Shown: positions 1 through 8,929, numbered from the stretch's first letter. The stretch: 64,000 bases of DNA from JAOAPY01 sp038237475 (GCA_038237475.1 JBBRYS010000009.1:1-64000), one strand, 5' to 3'. The notes: generated by a model from the letters alone, not told the origin. Numbers and translations are program-made.

Positions 1-1
1 C

Positions 2-205
2 AACAAGGCCTTTGTGTTGGTGGAGTACTTTGGCTACCTGCATCGCAATCCGGACCAAAGTGGTTATGAGTTCTGGCTGAATGTCCTGAATAACGGAGAC
101 GCGGGCAACTATCGCGGGATGGTCTGCTCGTTCGTGACTTCGGCAGAATATCAACGAAGATTCAGCACAGTGGTCTCGCACAACAACGGCGAGTGTGGCA
201 GGTAG
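2..205 (+). CDS. DUF4214 domain protein, C-terminal end (partial)
   Basis: The reading frame is open from the window edge (base 2) to a TAG at 203-205, so only the last 67 or so residues are visible. The segment reads HRNPDQSGYEFWLNVLN and continues with a SAEYQRRF-like helix, the repeat pattern of DUF4214 modules, which occur as tails on exported or surface proteins and often follow adhesion or beta-propeller domains. The function of DUF4214 is unknown. The start and the rest of the protein lie outside the window. The gene converges on the minus-strand gene ending at 489 and is followed at once by a large nested inverted repeat. Confidence 0.75.
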   Translation, partial: NKAFVLVEYFGYLHRNPDQSGYEFWLNVLNNGDAGNYRGMVCSFVTSAEYQRRFSTVVSHNNGECGR

Positions 206-206
206 A

Positions 207-476
207 GGCGCTTAGAGTACCGCCTTCAGGCGGGCGTTTATTCAAAAAATCAGCCACGAGAGGAAAATAATTAGCCGCGGACTACGCGGATGAAACGCGG
301 ATATGGAAACAATTAGCCACAGATAAACACCGATAAGAGACGGATCTGATAATTCAATTCAGATCAGTTTTATCGGTGTCCATCTGTGGCTTATGTTTTC
401 CTATCCGCGCTCTCCGCGAAATCCGCGGCTAACTTTCTCCTAAAGGAAAGGCCCCTGACGGCGGTACTCTGAGCGC
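207..476. repeat. nested inverted repeat (families B and A) between convergent genes
   Basis: Two palindromes are nested. The outer arms are 207-240 (GGCGCTTAGAGTACCGCC core) and its inverted copy 448-476 (family B). Inside them, 259-440 forms a second long imperfect palindrome (family A). Its left arm carries a TTAGCCGCGGA block then a CCACAGATAAACACCGAT block, and its right arm carries the same blocks inverted. The stretch lies between the stop codons of two convergent genes. A second family A copy at 16774-16970 is also between convergent stops. A transcript through either strand would fold into a long hairpin, so a bidirectional terminator or RNA-end role is plausible but inferred. Confidence 0.8.
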
Positions 477-488
477 TTGTTTCCGGGG

Positions 489-1637
489 CTAACCTTTGGT
501 GCGAGGCCGGCGGGCGGGTCGCCGCTTTGGTCTAGGTTTGGCTTGGACGTCAGGCGATACAGTAGTTTCCGGCTTTTTCGGTTTGGTTTGATCGCGAATA
601 AAGTCAGCCACAGCCTGTTGCGAAACATCGGCTTGAAGCAGAACCTCGGTTTCGGTGGGTGTGATAACCAGGCCATTCAAAGCCGCTTGCGCTTTTGAAT
701 CCTTGACCGAACTCAGCGCAGCCTGCAGCCCCATTGAGATTAGACTCTTAATGATCTTCGCAGTGTCCGGGTTATCCGCATTCATTGCCCCGCGCAGCTT
801 GAACGAAGTCGCATCCATAGTGATCGCCGCGTAGTAGTCGCCCATTCTCGTGTCGCATTTCGGCGCGCGCGGATTGTTCTCGGTGCCGAGAAGCGCGAAG
901 GTCTTGGCAAATGCCGTCAACGGAGAACCGGCAGCGCTGACGAGCGCCGTAGGATCACGCAGGACTGAATTCAACAAGTCCGGACTAATGCGATTTTTCC
1001 CTTCCGTGGCGTCAATCGCGGCCTTCACATAGTTGGTGGTACCGATGGCAATCGTGTCGCCGTTTAATAAAGAAACCGCCACTTCTGAGAAAGGCTTCAG
1101 CATGGGAGTCTTCGCCGCTTCTTTAGCGACGTCTTCGATCGGCATGATACCGATCATTTTTGAACCATAACTCTCTTCGTGCAATTCTCCCTTTGAGGCT
1201 TGCCTTGCAATTTGCATCAGTGCAGCGCCGTCAAAGTCGCCCTTAACCACCAGCATAAACTCCGGAAGCGAAAAGCTCAGATCCGCACCCGGCTTTTTGA
1301 AGCGAACCTGCAGAACCACATAATCGATGTGGGAAGGATCGACGCCGAGGCCCTGCTTCATTTCGGCGAGACCCTGGCGCATTTTTTCCAGGTCGTTTTC
1401 CGGCAGCACGCGCGGCGCCGCCTCACTCAGGATCCGGCGGGGGTTGAAATAGAGAATTGTGTCCGCCTCAGGTAGCCCGGCAAGCGCTGCTGACTCCTGA
1501 GCTCTCGCAGAGGGTGCAGTTGTTAGCGCGTTGCCTGCCAATGACTGCGCATGGGCAGACATGGCGACGGTGAAAGAGATGACTATTAATAGAATCAACG
1601 TTTGGATCCGGTTTTTTTTTGGGACAAATTTGCTCAA
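489..1637 (-). CDS. exported protein of unknown function
   Basis: I do not recognise a named family. The frame is open as far as 1703, but I chose the TTG at 1637 because AGGAG lies about 8 bases before it and the product then begins with a basic stretch and a hydrophobic segment ending in SAHAQ, a plausible signal peptide. The mature part has mixed alpha/beta composition with LPEADTILYFNPRRIL near its start, similar to acidobacterial exported proteins scoring structural similarity to themselves. The C terminus is a proline-, lysine- and arginine-rich tail (KPRPKRRPARRPRTKG), probably disordered and basic. It converges on the DUF4214 gene. The next upstream gene (MATE) ends at 1808 on the same strand. 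Confidence 0.7.
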   Translation of the reverse strand: MSKFVPKKNRIQTLILLIVISFTVAMSAHAQSLAGNALTTAPSARAQESAALAGLPEADTILYFNPRRILSEAAPRVLPENDLEKMRQGLAEMKQGLGVDPSHIDYVVLQVRFKKPGADLSFSLPEFMLVVKGDFDGAALMQIARQASKGELHEESYGSKMIGIMPIEDVAKEAAKTPMLKPFSEVAVSLLNGDTIAIGTTNYVKAAIDATEGKNRISPDLLNSVLRDPTALVSAAGSPLTAFAKTFALLGTENNPRAPKCDTRMGDYYAAITMDATSFKLRGAMNADNPDTAKIIKSLISMGLQAALSSVKDSKAQAALNGLVITPTETEVLLQADVSQQAVADFIRDQTKPKKPETTVSPDVQAKPRPKRRPARRPRTKG

Positions 1638-1807
1638 ATCGTTTACTCCTGACCAAAGAATTTGGGGTATCTTCCCACAAATAGTTGGCCGCTCGCTACT
1701 CATTTTTATCAGGCTGGCAACGGGCCTTGGGGAGGAGCTCGATTAGGAGACGCAGTTCTGAGGAACGAGTCTGTAGGCGGCCTGGCGCAGAAATTGGCAC
1801 GGACTGA

Positions 1808-3256
1808 TCAAACGGCGCGAGTTTTCCAGCGCCCACGCCGGAAAAAGATCGCGCTCACTATTGCCAGCGTTGAGAAGGAAATCATGATCGCCAGAAAAAC
1901 TCCATGTGGTCCAAAGCCGCCATAGAAAGCCAGCGCGTACGCCAGCGGTAACTCGAATAGCCAAAAGACAAACAGATTGATGATCGTCGGCGTCCATGTA
2001 TCGCCGGCCCCATTGAATGACTGTGTCAGGACCATGCCGTATGCATAGAAGAGGAAACCGTAGGCCACAGTTCGCAGACAGTCCACACCGTAGGGAATCA
2101 CATTCGGATCCGAGGTGAACAAGGTGATGATTGGCTTTGCGAACAGCACAAATATCAAACCCACCGTGCCCAGGCAGATCATGTTGTAAAAGCCGGCAAT
2201 CCAAACAGCTCTTTCGGCCCGGTCGGGATTGTTGGCGCCGAGCGCCTGACCAACCATGGTTGCCGCAGCATTGGACATGCCCCATGAAGGCAAAATAGCG
2301 AAGATGATCACGCGAATGCCGATCGTATAGCCCGCCATGGCATTGCTGCCGAAGCTCGAGACCGCCCGCACCAGTCCAACCCAACTGGCCATGCTGATGA
2401 AAACCTGAAAGGTAGCTGTGGAAGAGAGCTGCGCCAGTTTTAGCAGAATCGTCGGCTCGATCTTTAAGTGCGCGCGGGTAAGGTCGAAGTGTCCTCCGCT
2501 CCTGACCAGGCGGCTTAAGGCATACAAAACTCCGATGCCGCGTCCGATGTTAGTAGCGACCGCTGCTCCCAGCAGGCCCATTTTGGGAAATGGTCCCAAG
2601 CCGAAAATGAAGCAGGGACCCAGGACAATATTGATGCCGTTCGCAAGCCAAAGCACTCGCATTGCGATCGCTGCATCACCGGCGCCGCGAAAGATAGCGT
2701 TGATCAGGAACAGCATGATGATGGTCGCGTTACCGGCGAGCATCATGCGCGTGAAACCCACCCCTTGTTCCACTACCCAGGGAGAGCCACCCATCAATGA
2801 CAACAGCTTTGGCGCTAGTGGTACTCCGACTGCAGCAAAGACCAGCGAAACCAGCAGGCCCAGCACCAGCGCCTGCACTGCCGATCTGGCTGCCGCCTCG
2901 GGGTTCTTTTCACCAATGCGCCGCGCCACCATCGCCGTGGCGCCGATGCTCAGTCCAATGGCAAGCGAATATATAAAAGTAAGCAACGACTCGGTAAGGC
3001 CGACCGTAGCCACCGCATCCGGAATATTTAGATGAGAGACCCAGAAAATGTCGGCGACCGCGAAAGTGCTCTCCATCAACATCTCGAGCACCATTGGAAT
3101 GGCGAGCAAGATCACTGAGCGGCCAACCGGTCCTACAGTGTAGTCACGATGCGAGCCCCGCAAAGCTTCGCGGATGGCCGGCCAAAGACCCTGTTGTGGC
3201 ACCGTGGGTTCAAGATCGTCCGGGGAGGTCGGCAGAATTTCAGTTTGAGTGGGCAT
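1808..3256 (-). CDS. MATE family multidrug/toxin efflux transporter
   Basis: The 482-residue product has about 12 hydrophobic segments in two related halves, as expected for NorM/DinF-like MATE proteins (usually 440-480 residues). These exchange Na+ or H+ for cationic compounds across the inner membrane. Typical elements are the PMVLEMLMESTFAVADIFWV region in TM1-2 and the GAGDA loop near residue 190 with its counterpart GAGDTWTP in the second half. An extra hydrophilic N terminus of about 40 residues precedes TM1. No clear Shine-Dalgarno is seen before the ATG at 3256. A 7-bp-stem hairpin (3264-3280) sits just upstream of the start. The substrate cannot be predicted. Confidence 0.93.
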   Translation of the reverse strand: MPTQTEILPTSPDDLEPTVPQQGLWPAIREALRGSHRDYTVGPVGRSVILLAIPMVLEMLMESTFAVADIFWVSHLNIPDAVATVGLTESLLTFIYSLAIGLSIGATAMVARRIGEKNPEAAARSAVQALVLGLLVSLVFAAVGVPLAPKLLSLMGGSPWVVEQGVGFTRMMLAGNATIIMLFLINAIFRGAGDAAIAMRVLWLANGINIVLGPCFIFGLGPFPKMGLLGAAVATNIGRGIGVLYALSRLVRSGGHFDLTRAHLKIEPTILLKLAQLSSTATFQVFISMASWVGLVRAVSSFGSNAMAGYTIGIRVIIFAILPSWGMSNAAATMVGQALGANNPDRAERAVWIAGFYNMICLGTVGLIFVLFAKPIITLFTSDPNVIPYGVDCLRTVAYGFLFYAYGMVLTQSFNGAGDTWTPTIINLFVFWLFELPLAYALAFYGGFGPHGVFLAIMISFSTLAIVSAIFFRRGRWKTRAV

Positions 3257-3379
3257 GTGGTCGGCAGGCTGTTAGCCTGCGGCTTCCATATTCCATCGCT
3301 TGGCTGCGAACGGAGTCCGGGGAGTGCGAGTGGTTGTCATACTGGTTTTTCCAGCCAGATGAAAAAGCGGCAGCTCGCC

Positions 3380-3751
3380 TTATGCGGAGCGCCCAAAGTC
3401 ATCCTGGAGACGGACGATGTCATCCTCGCCGAGGTAGGATCCGCGCTGCACTTCGATGAAAACGAGCAGCTCGGCGCCCGGATTCTCGACACGGTGAGCC
3501 GCACCGACTGGGATGTCGATAGCATTACCGCCCGGCACAATAATGTCTTCGTCATTGAGGGTGACTTTTGCGGTTCCCTGAACGACGACCCAGTGTTCAG
3601 CTCGCTGGGCGTGTTTTTGATAGCTGAGTCTTTTCCCCGGCAGCACTTCGATACGTTTGACTTTGAAGTCCGGGCCCTCGTCAAGGACGGTAAAAGTTCC
3701 CCAGGGACGTTGATCAAACTTCGGCGAATTATCAATGGTTGTATCTTGCAC
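3380..3751 (-). CDS. mannose-6-phosphate isomerase-like cupin protein
   Basis: This 123-residue protein is a single cupin barrel. The segments RPWGTFTVLDEG, VLPGKRLSYQKHAQRAEHWVVV and IDIPVGAAHRVENPG match the C-terminal isomerase domain of type II phosphomannose isomerase/GDP-mannose pyrophosphorylase, including the metal-binding His residues (HAQRAEHW) and the late His in PVGAAHRV. Stand-alone versions of this domain are common, and whether this one interconverts mannose-6-phosphate and fructose-6-phosphate is not shown. The start is GTG at 3751 with GGAGGG just upstream. It is 123 bases upstream of the MATE gene on the same strand, with no evident functional link. Confidence 0.85.
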   Translation of the reverse strand: MQDTTIDNSPKFDQRPWGTFTVLDEGPDFKVKRIEVLPGKRLSYQKHAQRAEHWVVVQGTAKVTLNDEDIIVPGGNAIDIPVGAAHRVENPGAELLVFIEVQRGSYLGEDDIVRLQDDFGRSA

Positions 3752-4118
3752 GAGCCCTCCGTTGGTGATTGCCTGGACAAAACACTATCATGACTCCGGC
3801 TCTCACTTGAAAAATAAATTTTCCGCTGGTGCAATTAGCGAGTTCTTACTTGGAGCCTGCTGATCGCAGGCAGGGAATCATTGGAATGGCCCACAACGCG
3901 CTGGGAGTTGATTTTGTGTGGGGTGATCCGCTTGCAATTATTTCCGAAATAGGCCAATATTTGCAGCGCTTTGAAGATAGAGTCTCTCCCTGCTCGTTCA
4001 GGAGCAGGCCGTCAGTTTTCAGGGAGATCACCAGCAAATTTGCAAATCCAGGACTCTGCGGTAACGATTCGCAGGATCCTTTAAAGTTTCCAAGCTCTTA
4101 CTCAGGAGATAGAAAGAT
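3752..4118. other. intergenic region upstream of the radical SAM gene
   Basis: These 367 bases separate the divergent cupin and radical SAM genes. A short hairpin (GCCTGC stem, 3855-3871) and an AT-rich stretch around 4060-4100 are present. The radical SAM ribosome-binding site (CAGGAG, about 10 bases before the ATG) is at the end. Open frames on both strands here have no recognisable protein features. I see no riboswitch or RNA gene. Confidence 0.5.
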
Positions 4119-5381
4119 ATGGCCGAGATACAGGAGAACCTACACAGCGGCACAGATGCAGCCCCGTTTCGCATCGATGCCAAGCTTCACCAGATTCTCT
4201 ACAAAACGGAACCGCGCGCGAAGCTTTTGCCTATGCCGGACAATGTTCTGCCGGAACCCGTTTATCCGACGAAGCCCAACCCAGTTGAAATGACCCAGCG
4301 TGAGTACCAGAAGATGAATGCGATTCGTACCTGGAAAACCTGGGGTGCGCCTTACTTCAAATCTCGCTGGCACAACAAGGAAGTGCGTCCGATCATTCCC
4401 TACCTGTTCACAGAATGGAAATGCAATCTGGATTGTCACTACTGCTGGTCCTATAACAACGCCGTCAAGGGCATGACCGAAGATACAGCCAAGCAGTCGA
4501 TTGACTGGTTGCATTCAATCGGTTCGCGGGTACTGGCGTTGATGGGTGGCGAACCGCTGCTGCGGCCAAAGTTCATCCACAAGATTGTCAGCTACAGCGC
4601 CAAAAAAGACATCTTTGTTTATTTGCCGACCAACGGCAGGTTGATGAAGCCGGAAGTGATTGACCAACTCGGCGACGCCGGCATTGCCACCGTGAACCTG
4701 GCGGTTGACTCGGTCAAGGAACGCAAGTCTCTACCGAAGGCGTTTGAGCCTATCAAGCCTTACTTTGAGTACCTGGTGAAACGCCAGCGGTACTATGGCT
4801 ACACGGTCATGTTCAATATCAACATCTGCCATAACAACATGGATGATGTGAAAGAACTGACTGAGATAGCTCACAATGCGGGTATCGCGACTGACTACCA
4901 CATCAACGAGACGCCGATGACTGAGCAGGATCACTTCAAGCATCTGACGGAGAACCAGACCTATCTGACTCCGGACGACTGGCCGAAGGTTGATGAGTTG
5001 TTGGACTATCTCAACGACAAACGCGTCAATGAAGGTTACAAGATGGTCAACCCGATTCAGCACATGCAGGACATGAAACTCCTGATGCGCGGTCAGGTGC
5101 CACCCTGGCAATGTCGCGCGGGTCAAAACTCGCTCATCATTCGGACTGACGGCACACTCGCGCCGTGCTTCCCGATGTACTCAGCAACGCACGACTGGGG
5201 CGTGGTGGGTGCGCACAAGTTCGACACGAAGCAGCTTGATGACATGAAGGTGGATTGCACCAAACACTGTCTCTCGACCTGCAATTACATTCTCGGTTAC
5301 TGCTATGACACGTTGCGCGTTATGACGTGGGCAGCCAAGCAGGCCATGCACGGATTCAAGGGAGCGACCGGTAGCTTCTAA
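4119..5381 (+). CDS. radical SAM enzyme with C-terminal cysteine cluster
   Basis: The 420-residue product has the radical SAM signature CNLDCHYC at residues 102-109 (Cys102, Cys106, Cys109), which binds the [4Fe-4S] cluster that cleaves S-adenosylmethionine. MGGEPLLRP, the GGE motif, follows at about 142-150. The C-terminal third has further cysteines (CRAGQNSLIIRTDGTLAPCFPM, then CTKHCLSTCNYILGYCYD), resembling a SPASM-type auxiliary iron-sulfur site. A roughly 90-residue N-terminal extension without a recognised domain comes first. SPASM-like enzymes modify peptides or small metabolites. No precursor peptide or maturase partner lies beside it, and a terminator follows, so the gene appears monocistronic. 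The substrate is unknown. Confidence 0.9.
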   Translation: MAEIQENLHSGTDAAPFRIDAKLHQILYKTEPRAKLLPMPDNVLPEPVYPTKPNPVEMTQREYQKMNAIRTWKTWGAPYFKSRWHNKEVRPIIPYLFTEWKCNLDCHYCWSYNNAVKGMTEDTAKQSIDWLHSIGSRVLALMGGEPLLRPKFIHKIVSYSAKKDIFVYLPTNGRLMKPEVIDQLGDAGIATVNLAVDSVKERKSLPKAFEPIKPYFEYLVKRQRYYGYTVMFNINICHNNMDDVKELTEIAHNAGIATDYHINETPMTEQDHFKHLTENQTYLTPDDWPKVDELLDYLNDKRVNEGYKMVNPIQHMQDMKLLMRGQVPPWQCRAGQNSLIIRTDGTLAPCFPMYSATHDWGVVGAHKFDTKQLDDMKVDCTKHCLSTCNYILGYCYDTLRVMTWAAKQAMHGFKGATGSF

Positions 5382-5406
5382 CGGGCAAGGGTAAGAGGTA
5401 AGAGCA

Positions 5407-5443
5407 AAGGGCGCATCGTGTATACGGTGCGCCCTTGTTGTTT
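5407..5443 (+). terminator. rho-independent terminator after the radical SAM gene
   Basis: AAGGGCGCATCG pairs with CGGTGCGCCCTT (12 bp including one G-U pair) around a TGTATA loop and is followed by a T-rich run (GTTGTTT). It starts 26 bases after the stop codon at 5381. No minus-strand gene begins here, so it most likely serves the plus-strand gene. Confidence 0.75.
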
Positions 5444-5490
5444 CGCAACATCAATGAGGGGTGCGCTATTCGATGGTAGGACTCGACATT

Positions 5491-5988
5491 TTAGGTTCTG
5501 GCCCGGCCGCCGCCTCTGAGCGCTATTAGCGCGACCGCACCGTTTATGGCAAAGCCGATCGATGCCGCGATTACTAGCCGCTTGGCAGGCATTTCTCCCC
5601 CCAGCACAATCAGCGTCACCAAACCCAGCGGGATCCAGATCAGCACGCACGACACCAGACCCGGGCCGTAGCCTCCGTGACGCCACGCCGTGAGTGAATG
5701 CGTGATTCCGTTGGCCAACACCAGCGCGCCCATTATTCCGAGCATGAACCGTGGCCAGTGCATCTGCAAACTGATCACGATGCCGATGCAGATGAGCACA
5801 ACGCCCAATCCCTGCAGGAAAAAGAAGCGGCCGGTGGAAAGATGCACGCCCCTGAGCCGAAAGAGGTAGGCCGTGTAGCCCTCGCCGCCCCAATACTCCT
5901 CGGCGATATGAATTAGATAAGTGATGGGAAACATCCACATCCACCAGGCCGATGGGGGTACGTATTGTGAAGCAGTCGCGATGTCCAT
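5491..5988 (-). CDS. HXXEE domain membrane protein
   Basis: The 165-residue product has four to five hydrophobic segments and the HIAEEYW motif near residue 27, which gives the HXXEE family its name. These are small inner-membrane proteins whose function is unknown; conserved His and Glu residues suggest metal binding or catalysis in the membrane. The ATG at 5988 overlaps the TGA of the upstream amidohydrolase by one base (TGATG), so the two are probably translationally coupled. The C terminus is short and arginine-rich. Confidence 0.8.
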   Translation of the reverse strand: MDIATASQYVPPSAWWMWMFPITYLIHIAEEYWGGEGYTAYLFRLRGVHLSTGRFFFLQGLGVVLICIGIVISLQMHWPRFMLGIMGALVLANGITHSLTAWRHGGYGPGLVSCVLIWIPLGLVTLIVLGGEMPAKRLVIAASIGFAINGAVALIALRGGGRART

Positions 5989-7319
5989 CAGTTAGGTGTA
6001 GTCAGGCCGTAAAGTTTGATTGCGTTATCGCGCAGCACCATGTGCGCCAGTTCTACCGCACGAGCGCGCGAGATTTCTCCGTCGTTCATCATGCCGGTCA
6101 ACGCCAGCGCCAGCGCCTGTCGTGCGGTCGTATTGGACAACCACGCCACCTCGCCCCAGTCCACCGCTGGACCAAACGAAAACGCATCGGTGCCGAACAG
6201 GATTTTATCCGGATAAGTCTCAAGCCAGTAACGCAGGTTTTCGCTCACTGCACGGGGGTACAAGGAAAGTGTTTGCGAGGAAAAGTCAGCATATACATTT
6301 GGCTTGCTCATCATTGAGGCAGTTTGCCTGGTGAAAGGCGCGCCACCATGGACAATCACGAAATTAGTTTTGCGCAGGGTCGCATCATTAAAAACGGATT
6401 CAAGCAATAACGGGTTGCTGCCACTCGGCCGGTAATAACTGCCGTAGCCATCGATGGCGTGAATATGCACGGCCATTCCCAGACGTCCCGCTTCGCGTGC
6501 GATGTAGCGAAAAAGAAAATCCTGCAGATTCTTGTAATCGGCGGCGGGTGCTTCCCCGGACTTGATGAAGCGAGCGTAGGTCGCGCGGGCCTGAACCTCG
6601 TCGGCATCGTCGAAGTCCAGCTTACGTAAATACGCCGCCTCAAATTTAATCGCTACGGCGCCACCTTTCTTCTGCGTTTCCAGCGTGGGAGTGACCACCA
6701 ATTTCAGATAGTCCACCAGTGCGGCAGGCAGCGCATTAATTTTCAAATCCGAAAAATAGCGTTTCAATAGACGCTCTTCGGCTGGGTAAAGGCCGCGATA
6801 GTCGCCGTTAGACTTTTTCGCCGCTTCATTGCTGAGCGGAAAGAGCAGTGCATCGTCGAAAGACACCCAACGGAATCTTGATGGATTCAAACCGCGACCC
6901 ATAGCTACACGGTTCGCGAGCATAATTTCGATGTTGAGTTGGTCCAGCAACCAGGCGGGATAGTTATCGCCGCGAGCGCTGATTATTCTTTGCTTGGCGG
7001 CTAGCAATTCGTCGACGTGCGCTGCGCTCATGTCGGCATGCTTATAGCCATACAACTCGCGCCAGGCGCTCACGAATTCCGGGTTGTCCAGTTTCAGTCG
7101 CTGTGGCAAGGGAAAAGGCTCAATGTTGTCGAGTGACAGTGCATCGTACTCATCGTCCGGCTTTTTACCCGGGGCCGTCAGCTTCAGCGGATGCGCGTGA
7201 TTGTCGATAGCCCTGATCTTATTGATCTCCGCCCAAAGCGTCGGGTCCGCCGCTGTTTGTGCGTGAGCTGGAGTGAAAATTCCGAGTAGCAGGAACGTCA
7301 AGCTCAATACTATTTTCAT
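5988..7319 (-). CDS. exported amidohydrolase-superfamily metal-dependent hydrolase
   Basis: The 443-residue product starts with a signal peptide (MKIVLSLTFLLLGIFTPAHAQ). The mature protein opens with the metal-binding motif IDNHAHP. VHIHAIDG in the middle third, FVIVHGG and the late FGTDAFSF supply further His and Asp ligands of a TIM-barrel amidohydrolase of the Amidohydro_2 type. Relatives act on decarboxylation or C-N/C-O hydrolysis substrates, and the substrate here cannot be named. It ends with a one-base overlap of the HXXEE membrane protein. Upstream is a family B palindrome and then hemB on the same strand. Confidence 0.88.
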   Translation of the reverse strand: MKIVLSLTFLLLGIFTPAHAQTAADPTLWAEINKIRAIDNHAHPLKLTAPGKKPDDEYDALSLDNIEPFPLPQRLKLDNPEFVSAWRELYGYKHADMSAAHVDELLAAKQRIISARGDNYPAWLLDQLNIEIMLANRVAMGRGLNPSRFRWVSFDDALLFPLSNEAAKKSNGDYRGLYPAEERLLKRYFSDLKINALPAALVDYLKLVVTPTLETQKKGGAVAIKFEAAYLRKLDFDDADEVQARATYARFIKSGEAPAADYKNLQDFLFRYIAREAGRLGMAVHIHAIDGYGSYYRPSGSNPLLLESVFNDATLRKTNFVIVHGGAPFTRQTASMMSKPNVYADFSSQTLSLYPRAVSENLRYWLETYPDKILFGTDAFSFGPAVDWGEVAWLSNTTARQALALALTGMMNDGEISRARAVELAHMVLRDNAIKLYGLTTPN

Positions 7320-7341
7320 AGTTAGGTTGTTCTCGTCTAAC

Positions 7342-7375
7342 GGCGCTTAGAGTCCCGACTTTAGGCGGGTGTTTT
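7342..7375. repeat. family B palindromic repeat copy
   Basis: A single arm with core GGCGCTTAGAGTCCCGAC, a TTTAGGCGGGT complement and a T-run matches the repeats at 207-240, 41025-41099, 44347-44380 and 51458-51528. It lies between the stop of hemB and the start of the amidohydrolase, so it could end hemB transcripts. Confidence 0.7.
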
Positions 7376-7388
7376 GCCTTCGCCATTT

Positions 7389-8363
7389 CTAAACATTTAA
7401 TAATCGCACGGCTTCGCGCGCATAGTAGGTAAGGATAATATCGGCGCCGGCGCGCTTGATGCTAGTCAGCGTTTCCATCATCACGCGCTCTTCATCGATC
7501 CAGCCACGTTCGCCGGCAGCCTTGATTAAGGCGTATTCGCCGGAGACGTGATACGCAGCCAGCGGCAACGCGAACGTGTCGCGAACCAGCTTGATGATGT
7601 CGAGAAAAACCGTAGCCGGTTTGACCATCAGGATGTCAGCGCCTTCGGCAACATCCAATTCAGCTTCGCGAATGGCTTCGCGAGCATTGGGTGGGTCCAT
7701 TTGATAAGCGCGGCGATCACCAAAAGCAGGACTACTGTCGGCGGCTTCGCGGAATGGTCCATAAAAACCCGAAGCATATTTGACGGCGTATGACATGATC
7801 GGAATAAATGCCAAAGATTCCCGGTCCAAAGCTTCACGAATGGCCGCCACCTGGCCATCCATCATTGCCGAGGGCGCGACGATATCTGCCCCAGCCTGTG
7901 CCTGACTAACCGCAGTCCGGGTAAGCAATTCGAGAGACTCATCATTTAGCACGACCCCGTCTTCGACCACGCCGCAGTGTCCATGCGAGGTGTACTCACA
8001 AAGACAGGTGTCCGCTATCACGAGCATATCCGGCACTTCAGTCTTAACTGCGCGGATCGCCTGCTGCACGATGCCATCTTCCAGGTAGGCGCCAGTGCCC
8101 AGTTCGTCTTTTGACTCCGGCAGTCCAAAGAGAATGATTCCGCGAACCCCGGTCTCAAAGGCTGCCGCCGCCTCCCGCGCAATCTCATCGACCGATAGAT
8201 TGTGGACTCCAGGCATCGAAGGGATCTCACGGCGAAGGTTTTTGCCAGGACAGGCAAACAAGGGGAGGATCAGGTCTTCCGGCCTGAGATGGGTTTCGCG
8301 CACCAGCGCGCGGAGCGCGGGCGTTCTTCTGAGACGGCGTGGGCGGTGAGTTAAATCAAACAT
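7389..8363 (-). CDS. hemB: delta-aminolevulinic acid dehydratase (porphobilinogen synthase)
   Basis: HemB condenses two 5-aminolevulinate molecules to porphobilinogen in haem biosynthesis, in the cytoplasm. The ATG at 8363 gives 324 residues, the usual family length, with GAGAAAGAGA upstream; an in-frame GTG at 8387 is less likely. The zinc site DTCLCEYTSHGHCG (Cys120, Cys122, Cys130) marks a zinc-dependent enzyme. The two active-site lysines are in SYAVKYASGFYGPFR (about Lys195) and DILMVKPA (about Lys248). No other haem genes are nearby; the thioesterase upstream is on the same strand with a 49-base gap. Confidence 0.97.
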   Translation of the reverse strand: MFDLTHRPRRLRRTPALRALVRETHLRPEDLILPLFACPGKNLRREIPSMPGVHNLSVDEIAREAAAAFETGVRGIILFGLPESKDELGTGAYLEDGIVQQAIRAVKTEVPDMLVIADTCLCEYTSHGHCGVVEDGVVLNDESLELLTRTAVSQAQAGADIVAPSAMMDGQVAAIREALDRESLAFIPIMSYAVKYASGFYGPFREAADSSPAFGDRRAYQMDPPNAREAIREAELDVAEGADILMVKPATVFLDIIKLVRDTFALPLAAYHVSGEYALIKAAGERGWIDEERVMMETLTSIKRAGADIILTYYAREAVRLLNV

Positions 8364-8412
8364 AAGTCTCTTTCTCTTTTGGATCACTCTGAGAGCAGCG
8401 ATGGCAGAACTA

Positions 8413-8877
8413 TTACCAGCGATGATAAGCGGGATGCCCGGGCTTGACCGCTACAAACGTGCCGCGACACGTCGCTGTGACCTTGCCGTTGGCAAGCAAT
8501 TGACCTTCTACAACCGCGCGATTGTCTTTCATTTCCACCACGTGCGCGACCATCCGCAGCGAGGTCTTTGTCGGCGTCGGCCGCAGCAGCTTAATCGCAT
8601 AGTCCGCCGTGACGGTGCAGGGTGGATGGTCGGCGCCATCCCGTTTCATCAACGCGTAAGTCGCAGTCCAGTTACAGTGACAATCGAGCAAGGTGCCGAT
8701 AATTCCGCCGCTCAACATGCCGCTGAAGGCTTCCTGCCACGCTTGCGGTTCAAAGTCCGCGACAACCTCATCCGCGAGCGGAAAGCTGCGGATGTGAAGA
8801 CCCTTTTCATTAGCCGGCCCACAACCGAAACAAGCGTTGTTGGGAGCATAAGTTTCCTGGAGACTTTTTTCTGTCAT
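8413..8877 (-). CDS. PaaI-like hotdog-fold thioesterase
   Basis: The 154-residue single-domain protein matches PaaI/THEM4-type thioesterases, which hydrolyse acyl-CoA thioesters. ACFGCGPANEKGLHI begins the fold, GGIIGTLLDCHCNW occupies the central helix that carries the catalytic region, and TVTADYAIKLLRPTP is the typical following strand. It lies between hemB and the remains of an acyl-CoA ligase on the same strand. A ligase-thioesterase pair would make sense metabolically, but the ligase is dead. The acyl substrate is unknown. Confidence 0.85.
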   Translation of the reverse strand: MTEKSLQETYAPNNACFGCGPANEKGLHIRSFPLADEVVADFEPQAWQEAFSGMLSGGIIGTLLDCHCNWTATYALMKRDGADHPPCTVTADYAIKLLRPTPTKTSLRMVAHVVEMKDNRAVVEGQLLANGKVTATCRGTFVAVKPGHPAYHRW

Positions 8878-8929
8878 ATGCCAATCTGAGTTGACGGGTT
8901 CCGTCTGTATTACTAATCAGAGAATCTGC

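Noticed and set aside
489..1703. Longer frame of the exported protein starting at 1703
   Set aside because: The TTG at 1637 has a good ribosome-binding site and gives a signal peptide; the extra N terminus has neither.
3829..4293. Plus-strand open frame overlapping the radical SAM start
   Set aside because: It overlaps the real gene in another frame and its sequence has no domain features.
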